From Candidatus Bathyarchaeota archaeon (GTDB taxonomy: Archaea; Thermoproteota; Bathyarchaeia; TCS64): DNA of 21,703 nt. The stretch spans positions 2,409-24,111 of the forward strand of contig JAGTQJ010000004.1 of NCBI GenBank assembly GCA_018396515.1, written 5' to 3'. The notes under the pieces are model-generated. The model was not told the DNA's origin, did not search any database, and saw only the letters and a program-made list of their open reading frames with translations. The number at the start of each line of letters is the position of its first letter. Position 1 is the stretch's first letter. Positions 7,661-15,559 of this stretch are shown piece after piece. The position numbers and the translations under genes are program-made.

Positions 7661-9109
7661 ATGAGCATACCCATCAATCAGGTTGAGGAGCTGATCTGGG
7701 AGGTTCCTAAGAGCAGCGATCCGAGGATGAGGGTCCCTGCGAGGATCTACGCGGACAGGGAGCTACTGGAGATGATGAGGAGGGATGAGACCCTCAGGCA
7801 GACGGTCAATATGACCTACCTCCCCGGGATCCTTAAGTATGCCGTCACCCTCCCCGACGGACACCAGGGATACGGCTTCCCCATAGGTGGGGTTGCAGCC
7901 TTCGACGAGGATGAGGGTGTGATATCCCCTGGTGGCGTCGGCTACGACATAAACTGCGGAGTTAACCTGATGAGGACGGATATGAAATACGAGGAGGTCA
8001 AACCAAAGCTGAGCGAGCTCATAGACAGGATATTCAGGCTGGTCCCATCTGGGGTAGGGGTGGGGAGTAAGCTTCGCCTAACAAAGATGGAGCAGGATAG
8101 GGCCGTAGTGGAGGGCGTGGAGTGGGCAATAGAGCGGGGGTATGGCTGGCCCGAGGATATGCAGCATATGGAAGACTTCGGAAGAATGGCCGAGGCGAAC
8201 CCAGATAAGGTCTCGAGCAAGGCGAAGGAGAGGGGTCTAAGCCAGCTGGGAACCCTTGGGGCTGGGAACCACTTCCTTGAGGTGGCCAGGGTTAGGGAGA
8301 TATACGACCCCTCGACAGCGAAGGTCTTCGGCATAACCGAGCCGGACCAGGTGATAGTCTGGGTGCACACGGGCTCAAGGGGCTACGGCCACCAGATAGC
8401 CAGCGACTACATAAGGGTTATGGACAGGGCGGTCAGCAAATACGGGATAAACATCCCGGACAGGGAGCTCGTCTGCTCACCGGTGAAGAGCAGGGAGGCG
8501 GAGGACTACTTCCAGGCCATGGCCTGCGCGATAAACTGGGCCTTCATAAACAGGCATATTATAACCCACCTGGTGAGGCAGGCCTTCCAGGAGACCTTCA
8601 AGATGGAGGCAGAGGACTTGGGCATGAGCCTCATCTATAGCATGACCCACAACACGGCGAAGAAGGAGGAGCACATGGTGGAGGGGAAGAGGAGGAGGGT
8701 GGTAGTCCACAGGAAGGGGGCCTCAAGGGCCTTCGGCCCCGGGAGGGAGGGCCTCCCGAAGGACTACCTCGAGGTCGGCCAGCCCGTCCTCCTCGTGGGA
8801 ACCATGGGGACGGCGAGCTATCTCCTTGTGGGAACGGAGAAGGGGGAGGACCTATCCTTCGCCAGCACAGCCCACGGGGCTGGCAGGGTTATGTCTAGGG
8901 CGGGGGCGAAGAGGCACTACACGAGCAGGGAGATAGTCGAGGCCCTCAGGAAGAAGGGGATAGAGATCAGGGCTGCGAGCGACGAGGTGGTTGAGGAGGA
9001 GGCCCCCGACAGCTACAAGGACATCCACAGGGTGGCCGAGGTCAGCCACAGGGTGGGTATAGGCAGAAAGGTGATGATGGCAACCCCGATAGCCGTAACG
9101 AAGGGCTGA
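7661..9109 (+). CDS. rtcB: RNA-splicing ligase RtcB
   Basis: A 482-residue RtcB, which joins RNA 2',3'-cyclic phosphate (or 3'-phosphate) ends to 5'-OH ends using GTP and Mn2+, mainly in tRNA splicing. Motifs in order: PDGHQGYGFPIGG (65-77), GGVGYDINCGV with metal-ligand Cys99, LGAGNHFLEV, WVHTGSRGYGHQ, MTHNTAK, RKGASRAFGPGR, GTMGTASYLLVG and AHGAGR, with His405 as the residue expected to be guanylylated. Length and positions match the Pyrococcus enzyme (about 481 aa; Cys98/His404) when the ATG at 7661 is used; an ATG at 7649 adds four residues. No intein interrupts it, unlike several archaeal rtcB genes. The archease cofactor gene is not in this window. Confidence 0.97.
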   Translation: MSIPINQVEELIWEVPKSSDPRMRVPARIYADRELLEMMRRDETLRQTVNMTYLPGILKYAVTLPDGHQGYGFPIGGVAAFDEDEGVISPGGVGYDINCGVNLMRTDMKYEEVKPKLSELIDRIFRLVPSGVGVGSKLRLTKMEQDRAVVEGVEWAIERGYGWPEDMQHMEDFGRMAEANPDKVSSKAKERGLSQLGTLGAGNHFLEVARVREIYDPSTAKVFGITEPDQVIVWVHTGSRGYGHQIASDYIRVMDRAVSKYGINIPDRELVCSPVKSREAEDYFQAMACAINWAFINRHIITHLVRQAFQETFKMEAEDLGMSLIYSMTHNTAKKEEHMVEGKRRRVVVHRKGASRAFGPGREGLPKDYLEVGQPVLLVGTMGTASYLLVGTEKGEDLSFASTAHGAGRVMSRAGAKRHYTSREIVEALRKKGIEIRAASDEVVEEEAPDSYKDIHRVAEVSHRVGIGRKVMMATPIAVTKG

Positions 9110-9128
9110 GCCAGAGACAAACAAATGG

Positions 9129-9136
9129 TTTATATC
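9129..9136 (+). promoter_or_regulatory. TATA-like box of ribK
   Basis: TTTATATC is centred about 33 nt before the TTG start of ribK and only 20 nt after the rtcB stop, so ribK is likely transcribed from its own promoter. The expected start of transcription is close to GGAGGT at 9158-9163. Confidence 0.5.
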
Positions 9137-9165
9137 ATCTCCAATAGCGCGATACCTGGAGGTAG

Positions 9166-9891
9166 TTGTCCCAGCACAGAAAGGAGGGCAGGTTAAGCCC
9201 AAGCCTCTGGTTCACCCTCTATCACCTCCTAACCCAAGGGGCTGGAGCCCGCCCCATCAGGATATCCACGACCCGGCTATCTAAAAGCCTCGGATGTTCA
9301 CAGCAGAGCGCCTCCAGGCATCTGAGGCTCCTCGAGGATCTGGGCCTCCTATCCAGGCGAATGGAAGCTGGTGGAAGCCTCCTGAAGATAACCGAAAGCG
9401 GATTGAACGCCTTGGGCGAGGTCTATCACGGCTTGAAGAGGCATCTAGAGGGGGAGGAGGCCGAGGCATTAGTCTTCGAGGGCCGGGTCTTCAGCGGCCT
9501 CTACGAGGGGGCATACTACCTCTCCCTGCCAGGTTACAGGGCTCAGATCAAGGAGAAGCTAGGCTTCGAACCATACCCTGGAACCCTGAACCTGAGGATA
9601 AGCGAGGAGGATTTGGAGAGGCGGAGGAGGCTTGACCGTCTCCCATCGATCCGCATAGAGGGATTCAGGGATTTGGGAAGGGGCTTCGGAGGGGCTCGAT
9701 GCTACCCCCTACTCGTGAACGAAGAGGTCGAGGGGGCCCTGATAATAGCGGATAGATCATCCTATAAAGACGATGTGATGGAGATAATCTCCCCCGTCTA
9801 CCTTAGAGGGCACTTCGGGCTTGAGGATGGAGACTGGGTCAGGATAAGGATATATATCCCCAATCCTCGACGATCTTCCTCTTTATCTTAG
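9166..9891 (+). CDS. ribK: CTP-dependent riboflavin kinase with N-terminal winged-helix domain (RbkR type)
   Basis: A 241-residue bifunctional-type protein that makes FMN from riboflavin using CTP. Residues about 10-90 are a winged helix (RLSKSLGCSQQSASRHLRLL) as in RbkR, the archaeal regulator of riboflavin genes. Residues about 100-232 are the archaeal kinase barrel: FSGLYEGAYYLSLPGY, GFEPYPGTLNL (133-143), GGARCYPLL (175-183) and the EIISPVYLR segment before DGDWVRI. A TAG lies in frame directly before the TTG at 9166, so this TTG is the first possible start; the GGAGGT upstream is closer than ideal. The next gene, ribL on the opposite strand, makes FAD from the product, and their 3' ends overlap by 53 nt. 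The family often represses its own pathway genes. Confidence 0.94.
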   Translation: MSQHRKEGRLSPSLWFTLYHLLTQGAGARPIRISTTRLSKSLGCSQQSASRHLRLLEDLGLLSRRMEAGGSLLKITESGLNALGEVYHGLKRHLEGEEAEALVFEGRVFSGLYEGAYYLSLPGYRAQIKEKLGFEPYPGTLNLRISEEDLERRRRLDRLPSIRIEGFRDLGRGFGGARCYPLLVNEEVEGALIIADRSSYKDDVMEIISPVYLRGHFGLEDGDWVRIRIYIPNPRRSSSLS

Positions 9892-10291
9892 ATGAGCTGT
9901 TCAACTCATCATCCCCGAACCTACCGATCTTCTCCACCTTCAGGTTTAAGCCCTTCTCAAACACTATCCTTCGAACCTCCTTCTCTATCTCCTCCTGGTC
10001 GTATCCCACAGCTATGATATCTGGCCTGACCCTTTCTATAACGGCCTCGAGCTTCATGTCCTCGTAGCCGAGGAGGGCTTCATCCACCACCTTCAAAGCC
10101 TCAACAAGGGCCCTCCGCTGGTCTTCAGGGATGACTGGCCTCCTCCCCTTGAGCCTGAGGACGGTCTCATCCCTGGCCACGATTACAACGAGTCTCGAGT
10201 CGGGCCCCCCAAGTTTTTTTGCCTCCTCTAGAAACCTTATGTGACCGTAGTGGAGGAGGTCGAACACCCCAGAGGCGAGCACCACGGTCAT
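9839..10291 (-). CDS. ribL: FAD synthetase, archaeal cytidylyltransferase type
   Basis: A 150-residue nucleotidyltransferase that adenylates FMN to FAD. The N-terminal strand and loop ASGVFDLLHYGH carry the HxGH motif (His14, His17), followed by helix FLEEAKKLGG, the VARDETV segment, and the R-rich RRPVIPEDQRRALVEAL element typical of glycerol-3-phosphate cytidylyltransferase-like enzymes. The C-terminal tail SSSKIKRKIVE holds the ISSTxI-like motif in variant form. Paired with ribK, which supports FAD synthetase over other cytidylyltransferases. ATG start with AAGGAGGGTG about 9 nt upstream and a TTAAATA element at 10325-10331. Its 3' end runs 53 nt into ribK on the other strand. Confidence 0.93.
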   Translation of the reverse strand: MTVVLASGVFDLLHYGHIRFLEEAKKLGGPDSRLVVIVARDETVLRLKGRRPVIPEDQRRALVEALKVVDEALLGYEDMKLEAVIERVRPDIIAVGYDQEEIEKEVRRIVFEKGLNLKVEKIGRFGDDELNSSSKIKRKIVEDWGYISLS

Positions 10292-10324
10292 TTCCCCGAC
10301 ACCCTCCTTATTGAATATGTCCCG

Positions 10325-10331
10325 TATTTAA
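10325..10331 (-). promoter_or_regulatory. TATA-like box of ribL
   Basis: TTAAATA inside CCGTTAAATACGGG on the minus strand, centred about 37 nt before the ATG; the predicted short leader contains AAGGAGGGTG. The box lies in a short near-palindrome (CCGT...ACGG), which might also be an operator. Confidence 0.45.
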
Positions 10332-10424
10332 CGGAGTCGTGGGAATAAAAGATTGGGATCCTGCCTGTAATACAAACTGGTTATGTGGAGGGTTTCCCTT
10401 AGGCCTTCTCAAAACTATATCTCC

Positions 10425-11402
10425 TCATCCTTTAAGCTTATTTTGGCCTTGTTTTATGATCTCATTCACCGTTCTTCTTACTGCCTGCTCGCTATTGTAT
10501 CTTGGGCTCCATCCCTTCGACCTTAGCTTGCTGGTGTCTAGGAGCATATTCTTCACATCTCCTATCCATCCTCTCCCCCCATCAACGCCGCCCGTCACCC
10601 TAAACCTCACACTCCCCAGCCCCATCTCCTCAACCACTATCTTAGCTATCTTAAGGACTTCGATTTGGTCGATGGAGCCGATGTTATACACCTCCAATAT
10701 GTCTGTATAGGATTCTGTTAATCCCAGAAGCAGGGCCTCCACACAGTCGCTTACGTAGAGGTAGGACTTCTTCTGAGTTCCATCTCCCAAGATCTCGAGC
10801 TCTTCAGGGTTATCTTCAAGCTTCCTTATGAAATCCGCTACCACCCCATGCCTACTTCTAGGCCCAATTATGTTAGCCAATCTGAATATCAGGGCCCTAA
10901 AGCCATAGCTCCTAGCATAGGCATTTATGAGTGCCTCGCATGCCAGCTTGCTCGCCCCGTAGACTGAGATGGGCCTTAGAATCGGATATGTTTCAGGTGT
11001 TGGGGTCTCAGCCTCCCCGTAGACCGTTGAGGAGGAGGTGAAGACAAGCCTACCCCTCCACCCCCTTAGCCTTATGGCCTCAAGGAGATTGAACGTGGCC
11101 TGGATATTGTCCCTGAAATGGGCTGAGGGGTCAGCGGAGCCCACCCTCACCTCCGGGTGAGCGGCCAGGTGATAAATAAGGTCGCATCCATCAAGGAGGC
11201 TCAAGACCTCAGCCTGGTTCAGGAGATCACCTTGTATGAACCTGAGCTTTGGGTTATGGAGCCATCTGGACAGATTCTCCCTCCTTCCACCTGTAAGATT
11301 GTCGAAAACGACGACCTCAAATCCGAGTTCTATCAGGGAGTCTACTAGGTGGCTCCCTATGAAGCCAGCACCACCTGTGACGAGGATCCTCCCCTCCATC
11401 AT
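10425..11402 (-). CDS. NAD-dependent nucleotide-sugar epimerase/dehydratase (UDP-glucose 4-epimerase-like)
   Basis: A 325-residue extended short-chain dehydrogenase. The N-terminus has TGGAGFIGSH (9-18), the NAD loop; DNLTGG; YHLAAHPEVRVG; TSSSTVYG (122-129) with the catalytic Ser/Thr; and the YxxxK pair Tyr148/Lys152 in SVYGASK. RLANIIGPR and the GDGTQKKSYLYVSDCV segment bind the nucleotide sugar. Closest in appearance to UDP-glucose/GDP-mannose 4-epimerase or related archaeal enzymes that supply sugars for N-glycans or surface polymers. The frame is open for 17 codons further upstream (ATG at 11453), but a TATAAG box lies 25 nt before 11402 and GGAGG immediately precedes it, so 11402 is preferred (ATG at 11399 is an equally possible neighbour). 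Confidence 0.9.
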   Translation of the reverse strand: MMEGRILVTGGAGFIGSHLVDSLIELGFEVVVFDNLTGGRRENLSRWLHNPKLRFIQGDLLNQAEVLSLLDGCDLIYHLAAHPEVRVGSADPSAHFRDNIQATFNLLEAIRLRGWRGRLVFTSSSTVYGEAETPTPETYPILRPISVYGASKLACEALINAYARSYGFRALIFRLANIIGPRSRHGVVADFIRKLEDNPEELEILGDGTQKKSYLYVSDCVEALLLGLTESYTDILEVYNIGSIDQIEVLKIAKIVVEEMGLGSVRFRVTGGVDGGRGWIGDVKNMLLDTSKLRSKGWSPRYNSEQAVRRTVNEIIKQGQNKLKG

Positions 11403-11423
11403 TAAACCTCCTTCCTCAACCCT

Positions 11424-11430
11424 CTTATAG
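11424..11430 (-). promoter_or_regulatory. TATA-like box of the epimerase gene
   Basis: CTATAAG on the minus strand, 25 nt before the ATG at 11402. Its position inside the longer possible frame is the main reason for choosing the shorter protein. Confidence 0.5.
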
Positions 11431-11581
11431 GCCTGTCCCATAGAATTCATCACTTCAAACCAGAAACCATGAGGTCTAGTTAGCCCCTCTCCTCCACCCT
11501 TTGTTCATAAAACTTTAACCATGAAATTTCTATTTTTTTACTTTAAGTTATATACTTGATTATATATTTAGATTTTGATAT

Positions 11582-12577
11582 TTAATGTAAGACTTCTTTG
11601 AAGACTCTTAGGAAGTTTTCTCCAAGGATCTTTTTAACATCCCTCTCAGAATATCCTCTTTTTATAAGTTCTTTTGTTATGTTCGGCATCTTTGAGACAT
11701 CCTCGAGCCCTTCGGGGGTCGTCCCTATCCCGTCGAAGTCTGAGCCCAAGCCGACATGGTCGGGTCCGACCAGTTCAACTATGTGGTCTATGTGGTCCAC
11801 TAGGCGCTCCACTGTGGCCTTCCCCTCGCAGATGAAGGAGGGGGAGAAGTTCACCCCAACCACGCCCCTGCAGTTTGCAATCGCCTTTATCATCTCGTCG
11901 GTCAGGTTTCTGGGATGGTTGCAGAGCGTCCTGCAGTTGGAGTGGGAGGCTATGAAGGGGCCCCTCTTCAACTCCACAATATCCCAGAAGCAGCTGTCGC
12001 TGAGGTGGGATACATCGTAGACTATACCGAGCCTCTCCATCTCCCTTAAAGCCTCCACCCCAGCCTCCGTCAGCCTGCTCTCAGCCCTCTTAGAGCCCAC
12101 CCCGTCCGCGAATGGGTTGCGCCAGTTCCAGGTCAGGCTTACCATCCTCACCCCGAGCTTGTGGAATATCCTGAGGAGGGCTGGGTCTCCCATGAGGGGC
12201 TCAGCACCTTCAAGGGATAGGACCGCTGCAACAATACCCCTCCGGTTTGCCTCTATTATATCCTCGTAGCTATGGGCCGGGGTGATCCCCTCATTTGACG
12301 AGCACTCCCTCTGGAAGGCCTCGATCATCCTTAGGGCCGTGCGTAGGGCCCATGGCTCATTCTCCTGCCTCGCGGTATATATGGCGAAGACCTGGCAGTC
12401 GACTCCTCCCTCGACCAGCCTCGGGATGTCTACATGCCCCTTTTCGCTCCTCTGCCCGAGTCTTCTCGGCTCCCTCCCCCATCCCCCCTCTGGCAGGAGC
12501 TGCATCAAGGTGTCGCAGTGGGCGTCGACTACGATCGCCTCTTTATGGATCTCAAGAGGTGATTTCTCCTTCATCAT
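11582..12577 (-). CDS. Membrane dipeptidase-like peptidase M19
   Basis: A 331-residue binuclear zinc hydrolase of the renal dipeptidase (M19) family, which cleaves dipeptides and in some members other small amides. Visible ligands: VVDAHCDT (His20, Asp22), the bridging Glu in SLEGAEPL, His in VYDVSHLSD and His in FIASHSNCR. HPRNLTD and GLGSDFDGIG supply the substrate arginine and the catalytic aspartate. The TTWN-like LTWNWRNPFADG segment is also typical. No signal peptide, so likely cytoplasmic, as for most archaeal relatives. The ATG is placed 26 nt after a TATA-like box; a second ATG follows at once. It is head-to-head with the SMC-like gene, about 150 nt apart. Confidence 0.94.
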   Translation of the reverse strand: MMKEKSPLEIHKEAIVVDAHCDTLMQLLPEGGWGREPRRLGQRSEKGHVDIPRLVEGGVDCQVFAIYTARQENEPWALRTALRMIEAFQRECSSNEGITPAHSYEDIIEANRRGIVAAVLSLEGAEPLMGDPALLRIFHKLGVRMVSLTWNWRNPFADGVGSKRAESRLTEAGVEALREMERLGIVYDVSHLSDSCFWDIVELKRGPFIASHSNCRTLCNHPRNLTDEMIKAIANCRGVVGVNFSPSFICEGKATVERLVDHIDHIVELVGPDHVGLGSDFDGIGTTPEGLEDVSKMPNITKELIKRGYSERDVKKILGENFLRVFKEVLH

Positions 12578-12598
12578 CCCTGATCGTTTAAAAGTGTC

Positions 12599-12607
12599 TA
12601 TAAAATA
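12599..12607 (-). promoter_or_regulatory. TATA-like box of the M19 dipeptidase gene
   Basis: TATTTTATA on the minus strand, centred 26 nt before the ATG at 12577; predicts a leaderless transcript. The stretch to 12720 is A+T-rich and shared with the divergent SMC-like operon. Confidence 0.5.
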
Positions 12608-12681
12608 GATAAATATTATTGTTTATTTTCCATCGAATTTTGAATATTGATCTAAATATCTACCGACTGGTCTGGGACAGG

Positions 12682-12707
12682 TTTAAAAGCTGGTCTAAGT
12701 TAAAGGC
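12682..12707 (+). promoter_or_regulatory. Candidate TATA boxes of the SMC5/6-like operon
   Basis: Two candidates: TTTAAAA at 12682-12688 (about 42 nt before the ATG, giving a short leader) and AGTTAAAGG at 12699-12707 (about 25 nt before, giving a leaderless transcript). Either is incompatible with a start at an upstream ATG (12619), supporting 12727 as the true start. Confidence 0.4.
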
Positions 12708-12726
12708 TTTAAGGTCTAGGGCCGCC

Positions 12727-14802
12727 ATGCTGATCCGAGAGGTTATTCTGGAGAACTTCATGTCCTACGAGTATGCAAGGGTTCCCCTAAAGCCAGGTCT
12801 CAATATCGTCGTAGGCCCTAATGGCTCTGGGAAGTCGGCCTTCCTCCAGGCCATCTGCGTCGCCTTGGGGGAGACCTACACTGAGCGCTCCAAAAGGCTC
12901 AGCGACCTGATAAGGTGGGGGGAGAAGAGGGCTCGGGTGAGCCTCCTCCTAGACAACTCTGTTAGGGAGGATGGCAGGAGGCCCATTCAACAATTCGACT
13001 CCGATGTGATCAGGATATCAAGAACCCTGAGGAGGGACGGGAGGTATAGTTTCCATATCAACCAGAGGGGGGCTCAGAAGCAGGAGGTTGTCGAGATCCT
13101 CAGGCGCCTAGGCTTCGACCCGGAAAACATGCTGATAATAATGCATCAGAATATGGCCGAGATCTTCGCAGCCCTCTCCCCACAGGAGAGGCTGAGGAGG
13201 TTGGAGGAGGCCGTTGGATTCCAGTCCTTCAGGGCCGATGTAACAGAGGCTAGGAGGAGGCTTAGCGGGATCCTAAGCGAGGAGGAGAGCCTCAACCAGC
13301 TCCTTGAGAGGTCAAGAGAGACGCTGAACTACTGGAGGGAGCAGTACGAGAGGCTTCAAGAGAAGAAGAGGCTTCAGACACGCCTGAATTTTCTGCAGAG
13401 GGAGATGGCATGGAGCAGGGTCTCAGAGCTTGAGGAGGCGATTAGGAGGCTTGAGGGGGAGGCCGAATCAGCCGTTGAGGCTCTAAAGAGGTGTGAGGAA
13501 GACCAGGAGCGGTACAATCTTCAGATCAGAGAATCTGAACAGCGGCTTAAGGAGTTGAGGGGTATGCAGGCAGAGCTGATAGAGAAGAGGGTGACATATG
13601 AAAGGGATCTAGGGGTCTACAGGTACGCGATAATGGAGTTAAGAGATCGAATAGCCGAGATCGATAGCATGATGAAGTCCCTTGGAGAGCGGAAGAAGGG
13701 CCTCGAGGAGAACTTCAAGGAGCTAAGGGGGAGGCTGAAGGCAGGTGCAACCCTAGAGGACTACTTCAAGCTCTTCGAGGAGGTTGAGAGGAAGGAGGCC
13801 GAGGCCCACGAGAGTTGGATCCACGGGCTAAGGGGGAGGAGGGAGGAGGCCGGAAAGCAGCTGGCCTCACTTGAGGAGAGGCTCATAGAGGCGGAGGGGA
13901 AGGCCGCCGCAGCTCTAGATGGGTTGAGGAGGATAGAGGCCCTGATGGATGAGGCCAGCAGCCTCTACATAGAAGCGAGGATCCAGGCAGCCCTCCTGAA
14001 GGAGCGGATGGAGGGCCTCAGGAGGAGGCTGGAGTATCTCAGGGGAGAGGTTGAAAAGGCCTCTAAAAGCCTCAAGGAGGCTGAGGCTGAAGCCCTGATA
14101 AGGGGAGCCAGAATAGAGACCGGGAGATCCTCAGATGAGGTCATGAACGAGATCAGAAGGGTTGGTGGGATGCTCATGGCTATGGCAGACATCCGAGAAG
14201 AGGCAGAGGCGATGTACGAGTCCTACTCAAAGACATACAAGGAACTATTGGAGAAGGCTCAAAGGGTTAGAGAGAGCAGGGTCAAGGTCATGGAGGAGGT
14301 GGAGGAGAGGGTCAAGAAGTGGAGGGATGTGACCAGAGGCCTAGTAGAAGAGGTTAACCAAAGGTTCCAGAGCCTCCTATCCCGCCTCCAAGCCAGGGGA
14401 GAGGTAAGGCTGACGAACGAGATGGATATAGAGGAGGCGGGCATAGACATATATGTAGGATTTAAAGGCGGTGAGGTGAGGCCTCTAGACCCCTACACCC
14501 AGAGCGGAGGTGAGAGGACCACAGCGGTTATGGCCTTCCTCCTCTCCCTACAACAGAAGATCCTCTCCCCCTTCAGGGCTGTAGACGAGTTCGACCTCCA
14601 CATGGATCCGAGGAACAGGGAGGTCGTCACCGAGTTCCTCTTCTCAACATTAGAGGGATCCTCGGACCAGTATCTGGTAATAACCCCGAGCCAACTCTTC
14701 TTGAAGGGGGGTAACTCACATATAATATTGGTCCATAAATCTGAGGGCTCATCCAAAATAAGCCTGGTGACTGGGGATGAGGGAGAGGGATGCGAGGTCT
14801 GA
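12727..14802 (+). CDS. SMC5/6-like SMC ATPase (short arms, minimal hinge)
   Basis: A 691-residue SMC-family ATPase. Residues 1-165 form the N-terminal head half: VILENFMSY, Walker A GPNGSGKS (30-37). About 170-545 is Arg/Glu/Leu-rich coiled coil. The C-terminal half has LQARGEVRL (554-562), the signature QSGGER (592-597), and Walker [13 protein letters not shown] with Asp620-Glu621. LQARGEVRL and QSGGER followed by SLQ are as I know them in SMC5, while [10 protein letters not shown] is as in SMC6; classical SMC/ScpAB proteins read LSGGEK/R. The coil midpoint (about 339-375) holds no standard hinge domain or Rad50 CxxC hook, and the protein is far shorter than the 1,050-1,200 aa of normal SMCs. 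Start 12727 chosen because the domain begins there and promoter-like sequence lies upstream. First gene of a three-gene operon. Confidence 0.88.
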   Translation: MLIREVILENFMSYEYARVPLKPGLNIVVGPNGSGKSAFLQAICVALGETYTERSKRLSDLIRWGEKRARVSLLLDNSVREDGRRPIQQFDSDVIRISRTLRRDGRYSFHINQRGAQKQEVVEILRRLGFDPENMLIIMHQNMAEIFAALSPQERLRRLEEAVGFQSFRADVTEARRRLSGILSEEESLNQLLERSRETLNYWREQYERLQEKKRLQTRLNFLQREMAWSRVSELEEAIRRLEGEAESAVEALKRCEEDQERYNLQIRESEQRLKELRGMQAELIEKRVTYERDLGVYRYAIMELRDRIAEIDSMMKSLGERKKGLEENFKELRGRLKAGATLEDYFKLFEEVERKEAEAHESWIHGLRGRREEAGKQLASLEERLIEAEGKAAAALDGLRRIEALMDEASSLYIEARIQAALLKERMEGLRRRLEYLRGEVEKASKSLKEAEAEALIRGARIETGRSSDEVMNEIRRVGGMLMAMADIREEAEAMYESYSKTYKELLEKAQRVRESRVKVMEEVEERVKKWRDVTRGLVEEVNQRFQSLLSRLQARGEVRLTNEMDIEEAGIDIYVGFKGGEVRPLDPYTQSGGERTTAVMAFLLSLQQKILSPFRAVDEFDLHMDPRNREVVTEFLFSTLEGSSDQYLVITPSQLFLKGGNSHIILVHKSEGSSKISLVTGDEGEGCEV

Positions 14803-15559
14803 GCTAGAGAGCGTGATCGACCTCTGCAGGGCAGCCTTAGAGAGGAGGCTAGACCCCTTCGCGGTGGATGCAGAGTACGTGCTCTCGGTGATCCGAAGAT
14901 ACTATCCAAACGTGAAGTCATTGGAGGACTTATGCCTCGACGCCACAGCCATTAAGGAACTCTCATCGGTTCTGGAGATGCAGAATGAGTGGATTAGGCA
15001 TCAATCCACCATTCTCTACAAGGATCCATTCATACTCACTCAGCAGCTCATGAGAATGGACCTAGCAGCCCTCGTCGAGGCCTTCCTCTCCTCTTGGCAT
15101 CCCATCGTAGAGCTCGAGCAGGTCTCAGCCCCCACTCTCGCCCTCTCCCTAGCCTACTGGGGCAGCCTCCTCCCCATAAGAGAGAGGTTGGCTGAGATCG
15201 AGGTAAGAGGGGCCGAGGCCGAGACGAGGGGGAGGGATGAGGTGAAGGAGTTCATCCTAGATGAAAGCTTCTCAGAGACCCTAGAGGCGATGTGGAAGGA
15301 GCTATTGGAGAGGAGCGGTGAGGAGATGAGGATAGAATACTGGGAGTGGGTGGACGGGGAGACCTTCCAGGAGGCACTGGAGAGGGCATACCTAACATGC
15401 TTCCTTGTGGGATACGGCTACGCAAGAATAGAGCTGGATAGGCTCCAGGAAAGGGTCGAGCTGATACCCTACAAGGAGCCCAGACAAGAGCTAGCCTCAA
15501 GGGTTTCCATACCAATCCTGATAGACCAGGAGGAGTGGGCGAGATGGCGAGGAGGATGA
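14777..15559 (+). CDS. Putative Nse4-like kleisin of the SMC complex
   Basis: A 260-residue soluble protein whose start overlaps the SMC gene by 26 nt, implying coupled translation. The C-terminal region (184-235) reads IEYWEWV, then a gap to [26 protein letters not shown]. This parallels the Nse4 C-terminal domain as I remember it (FxFVxxPxSFxxTVENxFxxSFLxxxGxxRI), a winged helix that binds the SMC head. It also fits the general kleisin end FLALLELxxxGxVxLxQ of ScpA. The N-terminal part (60-110) is helical and could be the helix that binds the SMC neck and the Nse3-like partner; the middle (135-180) is acidic and linker-like. Length fits the Nse4/ScpA range. No other family suggests itself; without a profile search this remains a homology call by eye. 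Confidence 0.68.
   Translation: MRERDARSELESVIDLCRAALERRLDPFAVDAEYVLSVIRRYYPNVKSLEDLCLDATAIKELSSVLEMQNEWIRHQSTILYKDPFILTQQLMRMDLAALVEAFLSSWHPIVELEQVSAPTLALSLAYWGSLLPIRERLAEIEVRGAEAETRGRDEVKEFILDESFSETLEAMWKELLERSGEEMRIEYWEWVDGETFQEALERAYLTCFLVGYGYARIELDRLQERVELIPYKEPRQELASRVSIPILIDQEEWARWRGG
15529..15535 (+). promoter_or_regulatory. Ribosome binding site for the Nse3-like gene
   Basis: AGGAGGAG-type site inside the end of the upstream gene, about 8 nt before ATG 15544. It favours that ATG over the GTG at 15535 and over the ATG at 15556, which would give a 4-nt ATGA overlap but has no spaced site. Confidence 0.5.

Noticed and set aside
12619..12726. N-terminal extension of the SMC protein from ATG 12619
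   Set aside because: The extra 36 residues do not resemble an SMC head, and TATA-like elements lie inside this stretch.
12727..14802. Rad50/SbcC identity for the ATPase
   Set aside because: No CxxC zinc hook, no Mre11 gene beside it, and the [13 protein letters not shown] segments follow SMC5 rather than Rad50.
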